64,000 bases of DNA from Mycolicibacterium holsaticum DSM 44478 = JCM 12374 (lineage in GTDB: Bacteria > Actinomycetota > Actinomycetes > Mycobacteriales > Mycobacteriaceae), in assembly GCF_019645835.1 (NCBI RefSeq), contig NZ_CP080998.1:1736001-1800000 (forward strand), in the 5' to 3' direction. Of the stretch, positions 50,199 through 59,295 are shown one piece after another (within the stretch, counting starts at the first letter, position 1; each line of letters starts with the position of its first letter). Both the position numbers and the translations under genes were made by a program. The notes beneath the pieces were generated by a model, which was given only the letters and a program-made list of their open reading frames with translations, ran no database searches and was not told the DNA's origin.

Positions 50199-51698
50199 AT
50201 GCAGGAAGCGACCACGATCTCCATGGCCAACCGGTCGGCGGACACCGCCGCGGTCGAGGTCGACCGGCGCATGTTGATCGACGGGCGGCTGCTCGAGCCG
50301 TCGCGGACGTTTCCCTCTATCAACCCGGCCACCGGCCAGGTGCTCGGGCACGCCCCCGACGCCACCGTCGCCGACGCCCATGCGGCGGTGGCCGCGGCAC
50401 GCCGCGCGTTCGATGAAACCAACTGGGCGACGGATACGCAGCTGCGTATCAGGTGCCTCGAACAGTTCCATCACGCGCTCGTCGAGCATCGCGATGAGCT
50501 CGCCGAACTCACGATCGCCGAAGTCGGTGCGACGCCGACGCTGTGCGCGGGTGCCCAACTCGACCAGCCGATCGCGATCGTGGGGTACTACGCCGATCTG
50601 CTGAAGAGCTATCCGATGACCGAAGACCTCGGCAACATCGAGAGCCGCGGCATGCAACATCACCGCTGGGTGGAAAAGGAAGCCGCCGGTGTGGTGGCGG
50701 CGATCATCGCCTACAACTACCCCAACCAGCTGGCGCTGGCCAAGCTGGGGCCCGCGCTCGCCGCCGGTTGCACCGTGGTGCTCAAGTCGGCCCCGGACAC
50801 CCCGCTGATCACCCTGGCGCTCGGCGAGCTGATCGCCAACCACACCGACATCCCCGCCGGCGTCGTCAACGTGCTCAGCGGAGCCGACCCCGAGGTGGGC
50901 GCGGCGCTGACCACCAGCGCCGACGTCGACATGGTGACATTCACCGGTTCCACCCCGACCGGCCGACGGATCATGGCGGCGGCCAGCGACACCCTCAAAC
51001 GCGTCTTCTTGGAACTGGGCGGTAAATCGGCCGCGATCGTGCTCGACGACGCCGACTTCGCCACCGCCGCCCTGTTCAGTGCCTTCAGTATGGTCAGCCA
51101 CGCCGGGCAGGGCTGCGCGCTGACGTCGCGGCTGCTGGTTCCGCGTAAGCACCACGACGAGATCGTCGAACTCGTCAAGACCAACTTCGCGATGGTGCGC
51201 TACGGCGACCCGGCCGACCCGGCCACCTATATGGGTCCGCTGATCAGCGACAAGCAGCGCGACAAGGTCGACGGCATGGTCAGGCGCGCCGTCGATGCCG
51301 GCGCCACGCTGGTGACCGGCGGCGAGAAGATCGATCCCGGATACTTCTACACCCCGACCCTGTTGACCGATGTCGACCCCGACAGCGAGATCGCCCAGGA
51401 AGAGGTCTTCGGCCCCGTGCTGGTCGTCATCGCCTACGAGGACGACGACGACGCGGTGCGCATCGCCAACAACTCCATCTACGGGTTGTCCGGAGCGGTG
51501 TTCGGCAGCCAGGATCGGGCGCTGACGCTGGCCCGTCGCATCCGCACCGGCACCTTCTCCATCAACGGCGGTAACTACTTCAGCCCCGACAGCCCGTTCG
51601 GCGGCTACAAGCAGTCAGGTATCGGGCGCGAGATGGGCACCGCGGGGTTGGAGGAGTTCTTGGAATCCAAGACGTTCGCGACGGTGGTGGGCCGCTGA
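50199..51698 (+). CDS. Aldehyde dehydrogenase (NAD(P)-dependent)
   Basis: A 499-aa aldehyde dehydrogenase. The catalytic Glu is in LELGGKS and the Cys in GQGCALTSR; the cofactor block TFTGSTPTGRRI is present. It oxidises an aldehyde to a carboxylic acid, the step expected after alcohol oxidation and before CoA activation. The ATG at 50199 has TGAGGAG upstream; an earlier in-frame start at 50166 is less likely. It begins the plus-strand operon that goes through a CoA-transferase and two thiolase-fold proteins into the mce genes, and is divergent from the SDR/P450 operon. Confidence 0.92.
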   Translation: MQEATTISMANRSADTAAVEVDRRMLIDGRLLEPSRTFPSINPATGQVLGHAPDATVADAHAAVAAARRAFDETNWATDTQLRIRCLEQFHHALVEHRDELAELTIAEVGATPTLCAGAQLDQPIAIVGYYADLLKSYPMTEDLGNIESRGMQHHRWVEKEAAGVVAAIIAYNYPNQLALAKLGPALAAGCTVVLKSAPDTPLITLALGELIANHTDIPAGVVNVLSGADPEVGAALTTSADVDMVTFTGSTPTGRRIMAAASDTLKRVFLELGGKSAAIVLDDADFATAALFSAFSMVSHAGQGCALTSRLLVPRKHHDEIVELVKTNFAMVRYGDPADPATYMGPLISDKQRDKVDGMVRRAVDAGATLVTGGEKIDPGYFYTPTLLTDVDPDSEIAQEEVFGPVLVVIAYEDDDDAVRIANNSIYGLSGAVFGSQDRALTLARRIRTGTFSINGGNYFSPDSPFGGYKQSGIGREMGTAGLEEFLESKTFATVVGR

Positions 51699-51726
51699 TG
51701 AGCGCTCGCGCGAAGAAAGGACAGCA

Positions 51727-52935
51727 GTGAGCAAGCCGCTGGAGGGAATCCGGGTCCTCGAGGTCGCCATGTACGGCTTCGTGCCGTCGGCGGGTGCCGT
51801 GCTGCGCGAATGGGGCGCCGACGTCATCAAGGTCGAGCACGCCGTGACCGGAGATCCGCAACGCGGTCTGCGCCAGACCGGGCTGCTGCGAGTCGAAGGT
51901 GACCCCAACCCCAACATCGAACACGCCAACCGGGGCAAGCGCAGCATCGGACTGGACATGTCGGTGCTGCAGGGCCGAGAAGTCCTGCTGGACCTCGCGC
52001 GACGCGCCGATGTCTTTTTGACCAGCTTCCTGCCCGCGCACCGGCAGAAGTTCGGCATCGACGTCGACGACATTCGCGCGGTGAACCCCACGATCATCTA
52101 TGCGCGAGGCAGCGCGCTGGGCCCACGCGGTGAGGAGTCGGTCAAGGGCGGATACGACATGACCGCCTTCTGGTGCCGCGCGGGCACCGCCGCCACGATC
52201 ACGCCGCCGGGCACACCGGGCATGGTCGGCCCACCGGGACCGGCGTACGGCGACACCATTTCTGGGACCAACCTCGCCGGTGGGATCGCCGCGGCGCTGC
52301 TCAAGCGGGAACGGACCGGCGAGGCGTCCGTCGTCGACGTCTCGCTGCTCGGCAGCGGGCTGTGGTCGTTGGGCCACACCGTCGCGCTGACCAAGCATCT
52401 CGGCCAGCGCATGGAGGCGTTTCCGCCCGGCGTGCACGGCTCGCCGATCAACCCGCTCGTCGGGCTGTATCCGACGGCCGACGACCGCTACATCTCTTTC
52501 GTGATGATGCAGCCCACCAAGTTCTGGGCCGACGTGTGCCGGCATATGGACCTCGAGGAACTCATCGACGATCCGCGCTTCGCCACCGCCGAGTCGATCG
52601 CCGAGAACACCGAGGCCGCCGCGGAGATCCTCAAGGAGGCGATGGCCAAGCGCCCGCTCGCCGAGTGGAGCGAGCGGTTCGCGACGCTGCTCGGGCCGTG
52701 GGCTCCGGTGCAGGACACCCTGCAAGCAGCCGAGGACGCCCAGATCCGCGCGAACGAGTACCTGGTGCCGGCGGGCGAACTCGAACTCGTCGCGAACCCG
52801 GTGCAATTTGATGTCAAGGCGCCAGAAACCGGCCCCGCGCCCGGTTTTGCAGAGCAAACTGACGAAATCTTGCTGGAACTCGGATTGGATTGGGATCGCA
52901 TCATCGAACTCAAGACGGCCGGCGCCGTCACCTAG
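51727..52935 (+). CDS. CaiB/BaiF (type III) CoA-transferase
   Basis: A 402-aa family III CoA-transferase. Typical blocks are GADVIKVEH near the N-terminus, LDM, and GGYDMTAFW with the conserved Asp that forms the acyl-enzyme. Such enzymes move CoA from a donor thioester to a carboxylic acid without ATP. Placed right after the aldehyde dehydrogenase, it would activate the acid that enzyme makes, in place of a FadD ligase. GTG start at 51727 with AAAGGA upstream. The acid is unknown; bile-acid and carnitine CoA-transferases belong to the same family. Confidence 0.9.
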   Translation: MSKPLEGIRVLEVAMYGFVPSAGAVLREWGADVIKVEHAVTGDPQRGLRQTGLLRVEGDPNPNIEHANRGKRSIGLDMSVLQGREVLLDLARRADVFLTSFLPAHRQKFGIDVDDIRAVNPTIIYARGSALGPRGEESVKGGYDMTAFWCRAGTAATITPPGTPGMVGPPGPAYGDTISGTNLAGGIAAALLKRERTGEASVVDVSLLGSGLWSLGHTVALTKHLGQRMEAFPPGVHGSPINPLVGLYPTADDRYISFVMMQPTKFWADVCRHMDLEELIDDPRFATAESIAENTEAAAEILKEAMAKRPLAEWSERFATLLGPWAPVQDTLQAAEDAQIRANEYLVPAGELELVANPVQFDVKAPETGPAPGFAEQTDEILLELGLDWDRIIELKTAGAVT

Positions 52936-52962
52936 GTTGCTGAAAGGTTCTGGAGCCATCAG

Positions 52963-54138
52963 ATGCCACGTGTCGCTTCGATAGGCACCTATCTGCCGTG
53001 TTGGGGTACCCCGACGCGGCGGGTGCCCGGCGACGACGAGGATGTCATCACGCTCGCGGTCGAGGCGGGCCGGGCGGCGTTGCTGGCAAGTGGCGCAGTT
53101 GAGCGGGTGGTGTTGGTCAGCCGCAACATGCCGATGTTGGAGAGCAGCAGCGCCGCCGTACTGCTGGCGGGCCTGGGCCTGGATCCGGAGTTGGAGGTCG
53201 ACGAACGGCTCGGCGGCGCGCCTGCGACCGTCGACGCGCTGAGCTCGGCGCGGCCACGGACACTGATCATCGGCAGCGACCTGGAACCCGCCGGTGCCGC
53301 GGCCGTGCTGACCGCCGAGCGCGGCCTGCAGTTCCGCACCGCCGCGCGCATCGCGCGAAGCCTCCCGGTGCGCACCCGCAACGCGACCGGTGACGTGCAC
53401 GACTACGGCGACCCCCGGTTGCTGCACGAGCGCGGGCTCGTCGCCTCGCTGGAAGCCGCCTGGCTGGACACCCCGGTCGCGGTGGCTGGGGTGGATCACC
53501 CGCGCGCGGTGGAGTTGAGCATCGGCGATCCGCCGGAACTGCCAACCACCGGGGCGAGTTCGAGTTTGTTCGCACTCGCCGGGATGGTCGAACGCGACAC
53601 GACGGGCCCGTTGGTGGCGGTCGAACAAGCCACGCTCTCGGGCATCACGGTCACCGGCGGGGTGGCCGAACTGAACCGCCGCGAGCCCGACCCGCGGCCA
53701 ATGCCCGACGGCCAGTACGTCGCAGGCGCGGACCTGCCGATCTCGCTGGCCGCATACGAGCGGGCCTTCGAGGCCAAGACCCGGTGGGAAGCCGGAAGGT
53801 TCGCCGGCAGCGACGTACTGGACTTCCCGCCGCGCTACCGGCTGGCGGACGACGGTGCGCTGTCCACCGGCTACGAACTGGTTCCCCTGCCCCGGACCGG
53901 AACGGTGTACACGGAGACGACCGTGCAGATGCCGGTGCCCGGTCTGCGCACCCCCTATTCACTGGTGATCGTCGAACTCGACGGCGTCGGGGTCCGCGCA
54001 CTGGTCAAGGTGACTGGAGCGGCGCCGGGCACGGTCGACATCGGCGCGCGCGGCCGGCTGGCGTTGCGCCGCGTGGCGGTACGCTCCGGCGTGCCCGATT
54101 ACGGTTACATGTTCGAGCCCGAGCGGGTCGCGGCGTGA
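52963..54138 (+). CDS. HMG-CoA-synthase/thiolase-like protein fused to a DUF35-like domain
   Basis: A 391-aa protein. The first part (1-265) resembles a thiolase-fold, HMG-CoA synthase-like chain (ASIGTYLPCWG, DEDVITLAVEAGRAAL), but no catalytic Cys appears at the expected place (RLGGAPATVDAL). From about residue 290 an OB-fold, DUF35-like domain follows (GTVYTETTVQMPVPG, YSLVIVELDG, GRLALRRVAV). It may be a non-catalytic scaffold or partner of the following thiolase-fold protein, as DUF35 subunits are for Ltp aldolases. ATG start at 52963. The domain reading is from pattern, not a search. Confidence 0.75.
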   Translation: MPRVASIGTYLPCWGTPTRRVPGDDEDVITLAVEAGRAALLASGAVERVVLVSRNMPMLESSSAAVLLAGLGLDPELEVDERLGGAPATVDALSSARPRTLIIGSDLEPAGAAAVLTAERGLQFRTAARIARSLPVRTRNATGDVHDYGDPRLLHERGLVASLEAAWLDTPVAVAGVDHPRAVELSIGDPPELPTTGASSSLFALAGMVERDTTGPLVAVEQATLSGITVTGGVAELNRREPDPRPMPDGQYVAGADLPISLAAYERAFEAKTRWEAGRFAGSDVLDFPPRYRLADDGALSTGYELVPLPRTGTVYTETTVQMPVPGLRTPYSLVIVELDGVGVRALVKVTGAAPGTVDIGARGRLALRRVAVRSGVPDYGYMFEPERVAA

Positions 54139-54229
54139 GGACCCGAAGGCCAACGCGCGTGAGGATCACAGCGGAGCGAGGACCGGTGGGCCCACGCCCG
54201 GAGGGCAGGGGACGAGCGGGAGCCGAGGC

Positions 54230-55396
54230 ATGAGAAGGGTCGGAATCGTCGGCGCCGGAATGACGGCCTTCGGCGAGCACTTCGCCCTCGGTATGAAAGA
54301 CCTGCTGCCGATGGCATACGCCGAGTGCGCGGCCAGCGTGGACAAGGGCTTGGCCAGGCAGGACCTGCAGGCGGCGTGGTTCGGTGCGATGGGCACCGCC
54401 GACGGGTTTCCCGCCGGAATCCTCGCCGACACGCTCGGGCTGCCCGACCTGCCGGTCACCCGGGTGGAAAACTCGTGCGCCACAGGCAATGACGCCGTGC
54501 GCAACGCGTTATTCGGCGTGGCCTCAGGAGCTTTCGACGTCGTCCTGGTCATGGGTGCCGACAAGCTGCGCGACACCACTTCGGCCGACATGGTGTGGCA
54601 GTGGGAGGCGATGGCCCGTGACATGGCGTGGGATTACCCACTCGGTCTGGTCTCGCCCGCCGGATTCGCGCTGCATGTTCGTCGCTACCTGCACGAGTCG
54701 CCTGCCACCCGCGAACACCTCGCCATGGTCGCGGTAAAGAACCACCACCACGGCGTCAACAACCCCAAGGCGCGGTTGCGGTTCGAGATCACCGTTGAGC
54801 AGGCGCTGGATGCGCCGGTGATCGTCACTCCCTTCGGGCTGTATGACTGCGCTCCGCAAAGCGACGGCGCCGCCGCGCTCATCCTGGCCGCCGAGGACAT
54901 GGTCGACCGCTTCACCGACCGGCCGGTGTGGGTCCGGGGAGTAGGCCTGGGCCTGGATTCGGTGATGCATCAACACAAACCGGACATGACGACATTTCCG
55001 GCAACCGTCCGGGCGGCCAAGCGGGCATTCACCATGGCCGGCCTGACACCTGCCGATGTCGATGTGGCCGAAGTTCACGATTTCTTTACAGGCATCGAGT
55101 TGATCAGCTATGAAGATCTGGGCTTCGCAGAGCGTTTCGGCGGCTACAAGCTCATCGAGACCGAAGTCACCAGTGTTGGCGGCGCGCTGCCGGTCAACCC
55201 CAGCGGCGGGCTGAAGGCCAAGGGTCATCCGCCAGGAGCCACCGGCGTCGCGCAATGCGTTGAGTTGTTTCAACAACTCCGTGGAGAGGCGGTCAACCAG
55301 GTGGACGGGGCGCGAATCGCTTTGGCGCACAATATCGGTGGCCCGACGGCCGTATCTGCCGTCACGATCCTGGAGGGAGCCGGTAGTGGCTGTTAA
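54230..55396 (+). CDS. Acetyl-CoA acetyltransferase/Ltp-type thiolase
   Basis: A 388-aa SCP2-type thiolase with an intact Cys: NSCATGND holds the nucleophile, AEVHDFFTGIE the His, and GGLKAKGHPPGATGV the second His block. It should therefore do real thiolysis of a 3-oxoacyl-CoA, in contrast to the Cys-less Ltp proteins at 14431 and in the fusion at 26489. ATG start at 54230, after a 91-nt GC-rich gap in which I see no gene. Its stop (55394-55396) overlaps the yrbEA start by 11 nt, which ties the mce transporter genes to this catabolic operon. Confidence 0.9.
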   Translation: MRRVGIVGAGMTAFGEHFALGMKDLLPMAYAECAASVDKGLARQDLQAAWFGAMGTADGFPAGILADTLGLPDLPVTRVENSCATGNDAVRNALFGVASGAFDVVLVMGADKLRDTTSADMVWQWEAMARDMAWDYPLGLVSPAGFALHVRRYLHESPATREHLAMVAVKNHHHGVNNPKARLRFEITVEQALDAPVIVTPFGLYDCAPQSDGAAALILAAEDMVDRFTDRPVWVRGVGLGLDSVMHQHKPDMTTFPATVRAAKRAFTMAGLTPADVDVAEVHDFFTGIELISYEDLGFAERFGGYKLIETEVTSVGGALPVNPSGGLKAKGHPPGATGVAQCVELFQQLRGEAVNQVDGARIALAHNIGGPTAVSAVTILEGAGSGC

Positions 55397-56195
55397 GGGC
55401 CCGGAGCGGTGGGCGGTGGGGTTGCCGCGGGTGCGTGATTTGGCGGGGCCGATGGCGGCTGTGGGTGGGTTGTTTGCGATGTCGGCTGATGCGGTGCGGT
55501 TTGTGTTTCGGCGGCCGTTTCAGTGGCGGGAGTTTTTGGAGCAGTGTTGGTTTATTGCGCGGGTGGCGTTGGCGCCGACGTTGTTGGTGGCGATTCCGTT
55601 CACGGTGTTGATTAGTTTCACGCTCAATATTTTGTTGCGGGAGTTGGGTGCGGCGGATTTGTCGGGGGCTGGTGCTGCGTTTGGGGCGGTGACGCAGGTG
55701 GGTCCGATTGTGACGGTGTTGATTGTGGCGGGGGCGGGGTCGACGGCGATTTGTGCGGATTTGGGGTCGCGCACGATTCGTGAGGAGATCGATGCGATGG
55801 AGGTGTTGGGTATTGATCCGGTGCAGCGGTTGGTGACGCCGCGGATGTTGGCTTCGGGTTTGGTGGCGTTGTTGCTCAACAGTTTTGTTGTGGTGATCGG
55901 CATTTTGGGTGGATATATGTTTTCGGTGTTCATTCAGGATGTGAATCCGGGGGCGTTCGCGGCGGGGATCACGTTGTTGACCGGGGTGCCTGAGGTGATT
56001 ATTTCGTGTGTGAAGGCGGCGTTGTTCGGGTTGATCGCGGGGTTGGTGGCCTGTTATCGGGGGTTGACGATTTCGGGTGGTGGGGCCAAGGCGGTGGGTA
56101 ATGCGGTCAATGAGACGGTGGTGTATGCGTTTATGTCGTTGTTTGTGATCAATGTGGTGGTCACCGCGATTGGTATCCGGATGACGGCGGGGTAG
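55386..56195 (+). CDS. yrbEA: YrbEA, MlaE-family permease of an Mce transport system
   Basis: A 269-aa integral membrane permease. It has five to six hydrophobic segments and the MlaE/YrbE blocks NILLRELGAADLSGAGAAFG, STAICADLGSRTIREEIDAM and VNETVVYAFMSLFVINVV. It forms the inner-membrane channel of an Mce lipid importer, energised by an MceG-type ATPase encoded elsewhere. The GTG at 55386 overlaps the thiolase stop. Codon use shifts sharply here: most third positions are G or T (TTG, GTG, GGT, GAT), unlike all preceding genes and the mceA-F genes after 57077. Which Mce number it is cannot be told; YrbE4A-like segments are shared. Confidence 0.92.
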   Translation: MAVKGPERWAVGLPRVRDLAGPMAAVGGLFAMSADAVRFVFRRPFQWREFLEQCWFIARVALAPTLLVAIPFTVLISFTLNILLRELGAADLSGAGAAFGAVTQVGPIVTVLIVAGAGSTAICADLGSRTIREEIDAMEVLGIDPVQRLVTPRMLASGLVALLLNSFVVVIGILGGYMFSVFIQDVNPGAFAAGITLLTGVPEVIISCVKAALFGLIAGLVACYRGLTISGGGAKAVGNAVNETVVYAFMSLFVINVVVTAIGIRMTAG

Positions 56196-56206
56196 CGGGG
56201 CCGCTG

Positions 56207-57064
56207 ATGGGCACGATGACGATTTTGCGTTCCACCTATCCGCGGTTGACGCGTTCGGTGCGCCGGCCGGTGGATGTGTTGGGTCGTGTCGGTGATCATT
56301 TGTTGTTTTATGTGCGGGCGTTGGCCGGTATTCCGCATGCCAGTGTGCATTTCCGTAAGGAGATCGTGCGGTTGATCGCTGAGATCTCGATGGGTGCGGG
56401 CACGTTGGCGATGATCGGTGGCACGGTGGCCATTGTGGGGTTTTTGACGCTGGCGGCCGGGGGCACGTTGGCGGTGCAGGGGTATAGCTCGTTGGGTGAT
56501 ATCGGTATCGAGGCGTTGACGGGGTTTTTGGCGGCGTTTATCAATGTGCGTATCGCTGCGCCGGTGGTGGCCGGGATCGGGTTGGCGGCCACGTTCGGGG
56601 CGGGGGTGACTGCGCAGTTGGGGGCGATGCGGATCAATGAGGAGATTGATGCGTTGGAGTCGATGGCGATCCGCCCGGTCGAGTACCTGGTCAGTACTCG
56701 GATTGTGGCCGGGATGTTGGCGATCACGCCGTTGTATTCGATCGCGGTGATCTTGTCGTTTGTGGCGTCGCAGTTCACCACGGTGGTGTTGTTCGGGCAG
56801 TCCGGTGGGCTCTATGACCATTATTTCGACACGTTTTTGAATCCGATCGATTTGTTGTGGTCGTTTCTGCAGGCGGTGTTGATGGCGATCACGATTTTGT
56901 TGATCCACACTTACTTCGGTTATTTCGCCACCGGGGGCCCTTCGGGGGTGGGGGTGGCGGTGGGTAACGCGGTGCGCACCAGTTTGGTGGTGGTGGTTTC
57001 GGTGACGCTGTTGGTGTCGCTGTCGGTGTATGGCTCCAACGGCAACTTCAACCTCTCAGGCTAA
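56207..57064 (+). CDS. yrbEB: YrbEB, MlaE-family permease of an Mce transport system
   Basis: A 285-aa permease, second half of the YrbE pair, with the same fold as YrbEA. Conserved blocks are EISMGAGTLAMIGGT, TFGAGVTAQLGAMRINEEIDAL and FGYFATGGPSGVGVAVGNAV. It pairs with YrbEA as the permease heterodimer of the importer. The ATG at 56207 is 11 nt after the YrbEA stop. It carries the same G/T-ending codon style as YrbEA, and that style stops exactly where mceA starts (57077). This suggests the two yrbE genes share a history different from the mce genes beside them. Confidence 0.92.
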   Translation: MGTMTILRSTYPRLTRSVRRPVDVLGRVGDHLLFYVRALAGIPHASVHFRKEIVRLIAEISMGAGTLAMIGGTVAIVGFLTLAAGGTLAVQGYSSLGDIGIEALTGFLAAFINVRIAAPVVAGIGLAATFGAGVTAQLGAMRINEEIDALESMAIRPVEYLVSTRIVAGMLAITPLYSIAVILSFVASQFTTVVLFGQSGGLYDHYFDTFLNPIDLLWSFLQAVLMAITILLIHTYFGYFATGGPSGVGVAVGNAVRTSLVVVVSVTLLVSLSVYGSNGNFNLSG

Positions 57065-57076
57065 AGGGCGTCATCC

Positions 57077-58273
57077 ATGAAATCTGGTGCACTACGCCCG
57101 CTGACCGGGCTGGCCATGATCATCGCGATCGCCTTGATCGTGACCCTGGCCATCACCTTGTTCCGCGGCGACTTCACCAAAACCGTGCCCATCACCGTCA
57201 TCTCCGAACGCGCCGGCCTGGTCATGAACCCCGACGCCAAGGTCAAGATGCGTGGGGTGCAGGTCGGCAGCGTCAAGTCCATCGCCGAGCGCGCCGACGG
57301 CACCGCCGAGTTGACCTTGGACATGGACCCATCGCAACTGCATCTCATCCCGGAGAACGTCAACGTCGAGATCGCGTCGTCGACGTTGTTCGGCGCGAAG
57401 TTCGTGCAACTGGAAGCCCCCAAAGCGCCGTCGCGGGAAACGCTGAGAGCCGGACAGGTGCTGCAGGGCCAGCACGTCATGGTCGAAGTCAATACCGTGT
57501 TCCAGCAGCTGGTTACGGTGCTCGACAAGATCGACCCGGCCAAGCTCAATGAGACACTCGGCGCGATCTCCACCGCCTTCAACGGTCGCGGGCAGAAGAT
57601 CGGCCAGACACTCGTCGACTTCAACGCGCTGTTGGCCAAGATCGAACCGAGCCTGCCGAACCTGGCTCACGACATCGAGGCCGCTGTTCCCACCCTCGAG
57701 GCCTACGGCGATGCGGCGCCCGATCTGCTCTCGACGATCCAGAGCACCACCGCGGTGAGCAATTCCATCGTCGACGAACAACAGAATCTCGACGAATTCC
57801 TCATCAGCACAATCGGTCTGGCCGATATCGGCAACGACGTCATCGGTACCAACACCGAGGCCCTCACCGACGTGATCCACCTGCTCGTGCCCACCACCAC
57901 CTTGCTCAACGACTACCGGGCGTCGGTGCGGTGCGGCATCGGCGGGCTGGTCCCGTTCGCGAAATCCCCGCCGCAGTATTCGGGTGTCCTCGTCAACGCC
58001 GGCCTCACCCTCGGCGTCGAGCGTTACCGCTACCCCCGAGACCTGCCGAAGGTCGCCGCCAGCAGCGGTGGCGCCGACTTCTGTGACGAGCTTGGCCTCC
58101 CAGAACTGCCGGCGAACTTCGTGCCGCCGTTGGTGGTCGGAGATGTCGGCGCCAACCCCGCCCAGTACGGAAGCTCGGGCATCGTGCTGAACTCCGAAGG
58201 CCTCAAGAACTGGTTGTTCGGGCCGCTTGACGGCCCGCCGCGAAACACCCCCCAGATCGGACAGCCGGGATGA
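57077..58273 (+). CDS. mceA: Mce-family protein A
   Basis: A 398-aa Mce protein. One N-terminal membrane anchor (LAMIIAIALIVTLAITLF, about 12-29) is followed by the MCE domain (about 38-115), including VKMRGVQVGSVKSI, then a helical region and a C-terminal Pro-rich tail. Mce proteins form a periplasmic shuttle or tube that carries hydrophobic molecules to the YrbE permease. ATG start at 57077, 12 nt after the yrbEB stop. C-rich third positions are restored from this gene on. It overlaps the next gene by 4 nt. Confidence 0.92.
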   Translation: MKSGALRPLTGLAMIIAIALIVTLAITLFRGDFTKTVPITVISERAGLVMNPDAKVKMRGVQVGSVKSIAERADGTAELTLDMDPSQLHLIPENVNVEIASSTLFGAKFVQLEAPKAPSRETLRAGQVLQGQHVMVEVNTVFQQLVTVLDKIDPAKLNETLGAISTAFNGRGQKIGQTLVDFNALLAKIEPSLPNLAHDIEAAVPTLEAYGDAAPDLLSTIQSTTAVSNSIVDEQQNLDEFLISTIGLADIGNDVIGTNTEALTDVIHLLVPTTTLLNDYRASVRCGIGGLVPFAKSPPQYSGVLVNAGLTLGVERYRYPRDLPKVAASSGGADFCDELGLPELPANFVPPLVVGDVGANPAQYGSSGIVLNSEGLKNWLFGPLDGPPRNTPQIGQPG

Positions 58274-59295
58274 CGCGATCAATGGCCACGCTGATCAAGT
58301 TCACGACGTTCGGTGTCGTCATGGCGCTGCTGACGGCGTTTCTGTTCGTCGTGTTCAGCGAGTCGAGAACCGGCGCGACCGAGGAGTATTCGGCCGTTTT
58401 TACCGATGCCTCCCGGCTGGAAAAAGGGGACACCGTGCGCATCGCCGGCGTCCGGGTCGGCACCGTGCGAAGCGTGTCCCTGCAGGACGACAAGAAGGTT
58501 CTCGTCTCGTTCGACGCCGACCGCAACACCAAACTGACGACGAACACCAAGGCAGCGATCCGCTACCTGAACCTGGTCGGCGACCGCTACCTCGAACTCG
58601 TCGACACCCCGGGCGCGGCGACGATCCTGCCTGCCGGCGGCCAGATTCCGCAGGACCGGACGGCGTCTGCGCTCGACCTCGACCTGCTGCTCGGCGGTCT
58701 CAAACCCGTTATCCAGGGCCTTAACCCGCAGGACGTGAACGCGCTGACCGGCTCGCTGGTGCAGATCCTGCAGGGCCAGGGCGGCACGCTGGAATCGCTG
58801 TTCTCCAAGACCTCGTCGTTCACCAACTCGCTGGCCGATAACAACGCGGTCATCGAGCAGTTGATCGACGAGTTGCGGGCCGTGCTGGACACCGTGGCAC
58901 AAGACGGTGAGGAGTTCTCCGGGGCGATCGACCGAATCGAGCAGTTGGTCAGCGGGCTGTCTTCAGACCGTGATCCCATCGCCACGGCCATCGACTCGTT
59001 GGACAGCGGCACCGCGTCGCTGGCAGACCTGCTCGGCCGATCACGTGAACCCCTTGCAGGCACCGTCGATTCGCTGGATCGGCTCGCTCCGCTGGTCAAC
59101 AACGACCTGCCCCGCCTGGATGCCACCATCCAGCGGCTACCCGAGATCTACCGCAAGCTCGCGCGGGTCGGCTCCTACGGTGCGTTTTTCCCGTACTACA
59201 TCTGCGGGGTCACGTTCCGCGCGAGTTCTCTCGAGGGAGAAACAGTGGTCTTCCCCTGGGTCAAGCAAGAGCAGGGAAGGTGCGTGGACAAGTAG
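58270..59295 (+). CDS. mceB: Mce-family protein B
   Basis: A 341-aa Mce protein. An N-terminal anchor (VVMALLTAFLFVVF) is followed by the MCE domain with VRIAGVRVGTVRSV (55-68) and a long helical region of heptad-like repeats. The C-terminus has CGVTF and a final Cys. The ATG at 58270 overlaps the mceA stop. Position and length match the second Mce subunit of the canonical six. It is followed immediately by mceC, whose ATG directly follows the stop codon. Confidence 0.92.
   Translation: MTRSMATLIKFTTFGVVMALLTAFLFVVFSESRTGATEEYSAVFTDASRLEKGDTVRIAGVRVGTVRSVSLQDDKKVLVSFDADRNTKLTTNTKAAIRYLNLVGDRYLELVDTPGAATILPAGGQIPQDRTASALDLDLLLGGLKPVIQGLNPQDVNALTGSLVQILQGQGGTLESLFSKTSSFTNSLADNNAVIEQLIDELRAVLDTVAQDGEEFSGAIDRIEQLVSGLSSDRDPIATAIDSLDSGTASLADLLGRSREPLAGTVDSLDRLAPLVNNDLPRLDATIQRLPEIYRKLARVGSYGAFFPYYICGVTFRASSLEGETVVFPWVKQEQGRCVDK

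Noticed and set aside
54139..54229. Short open frames in the gap before the thiolase at 54230
   Set aside because: Arg/Pro-rich shadow-like translation without a ribosome site; taken as non-coding.
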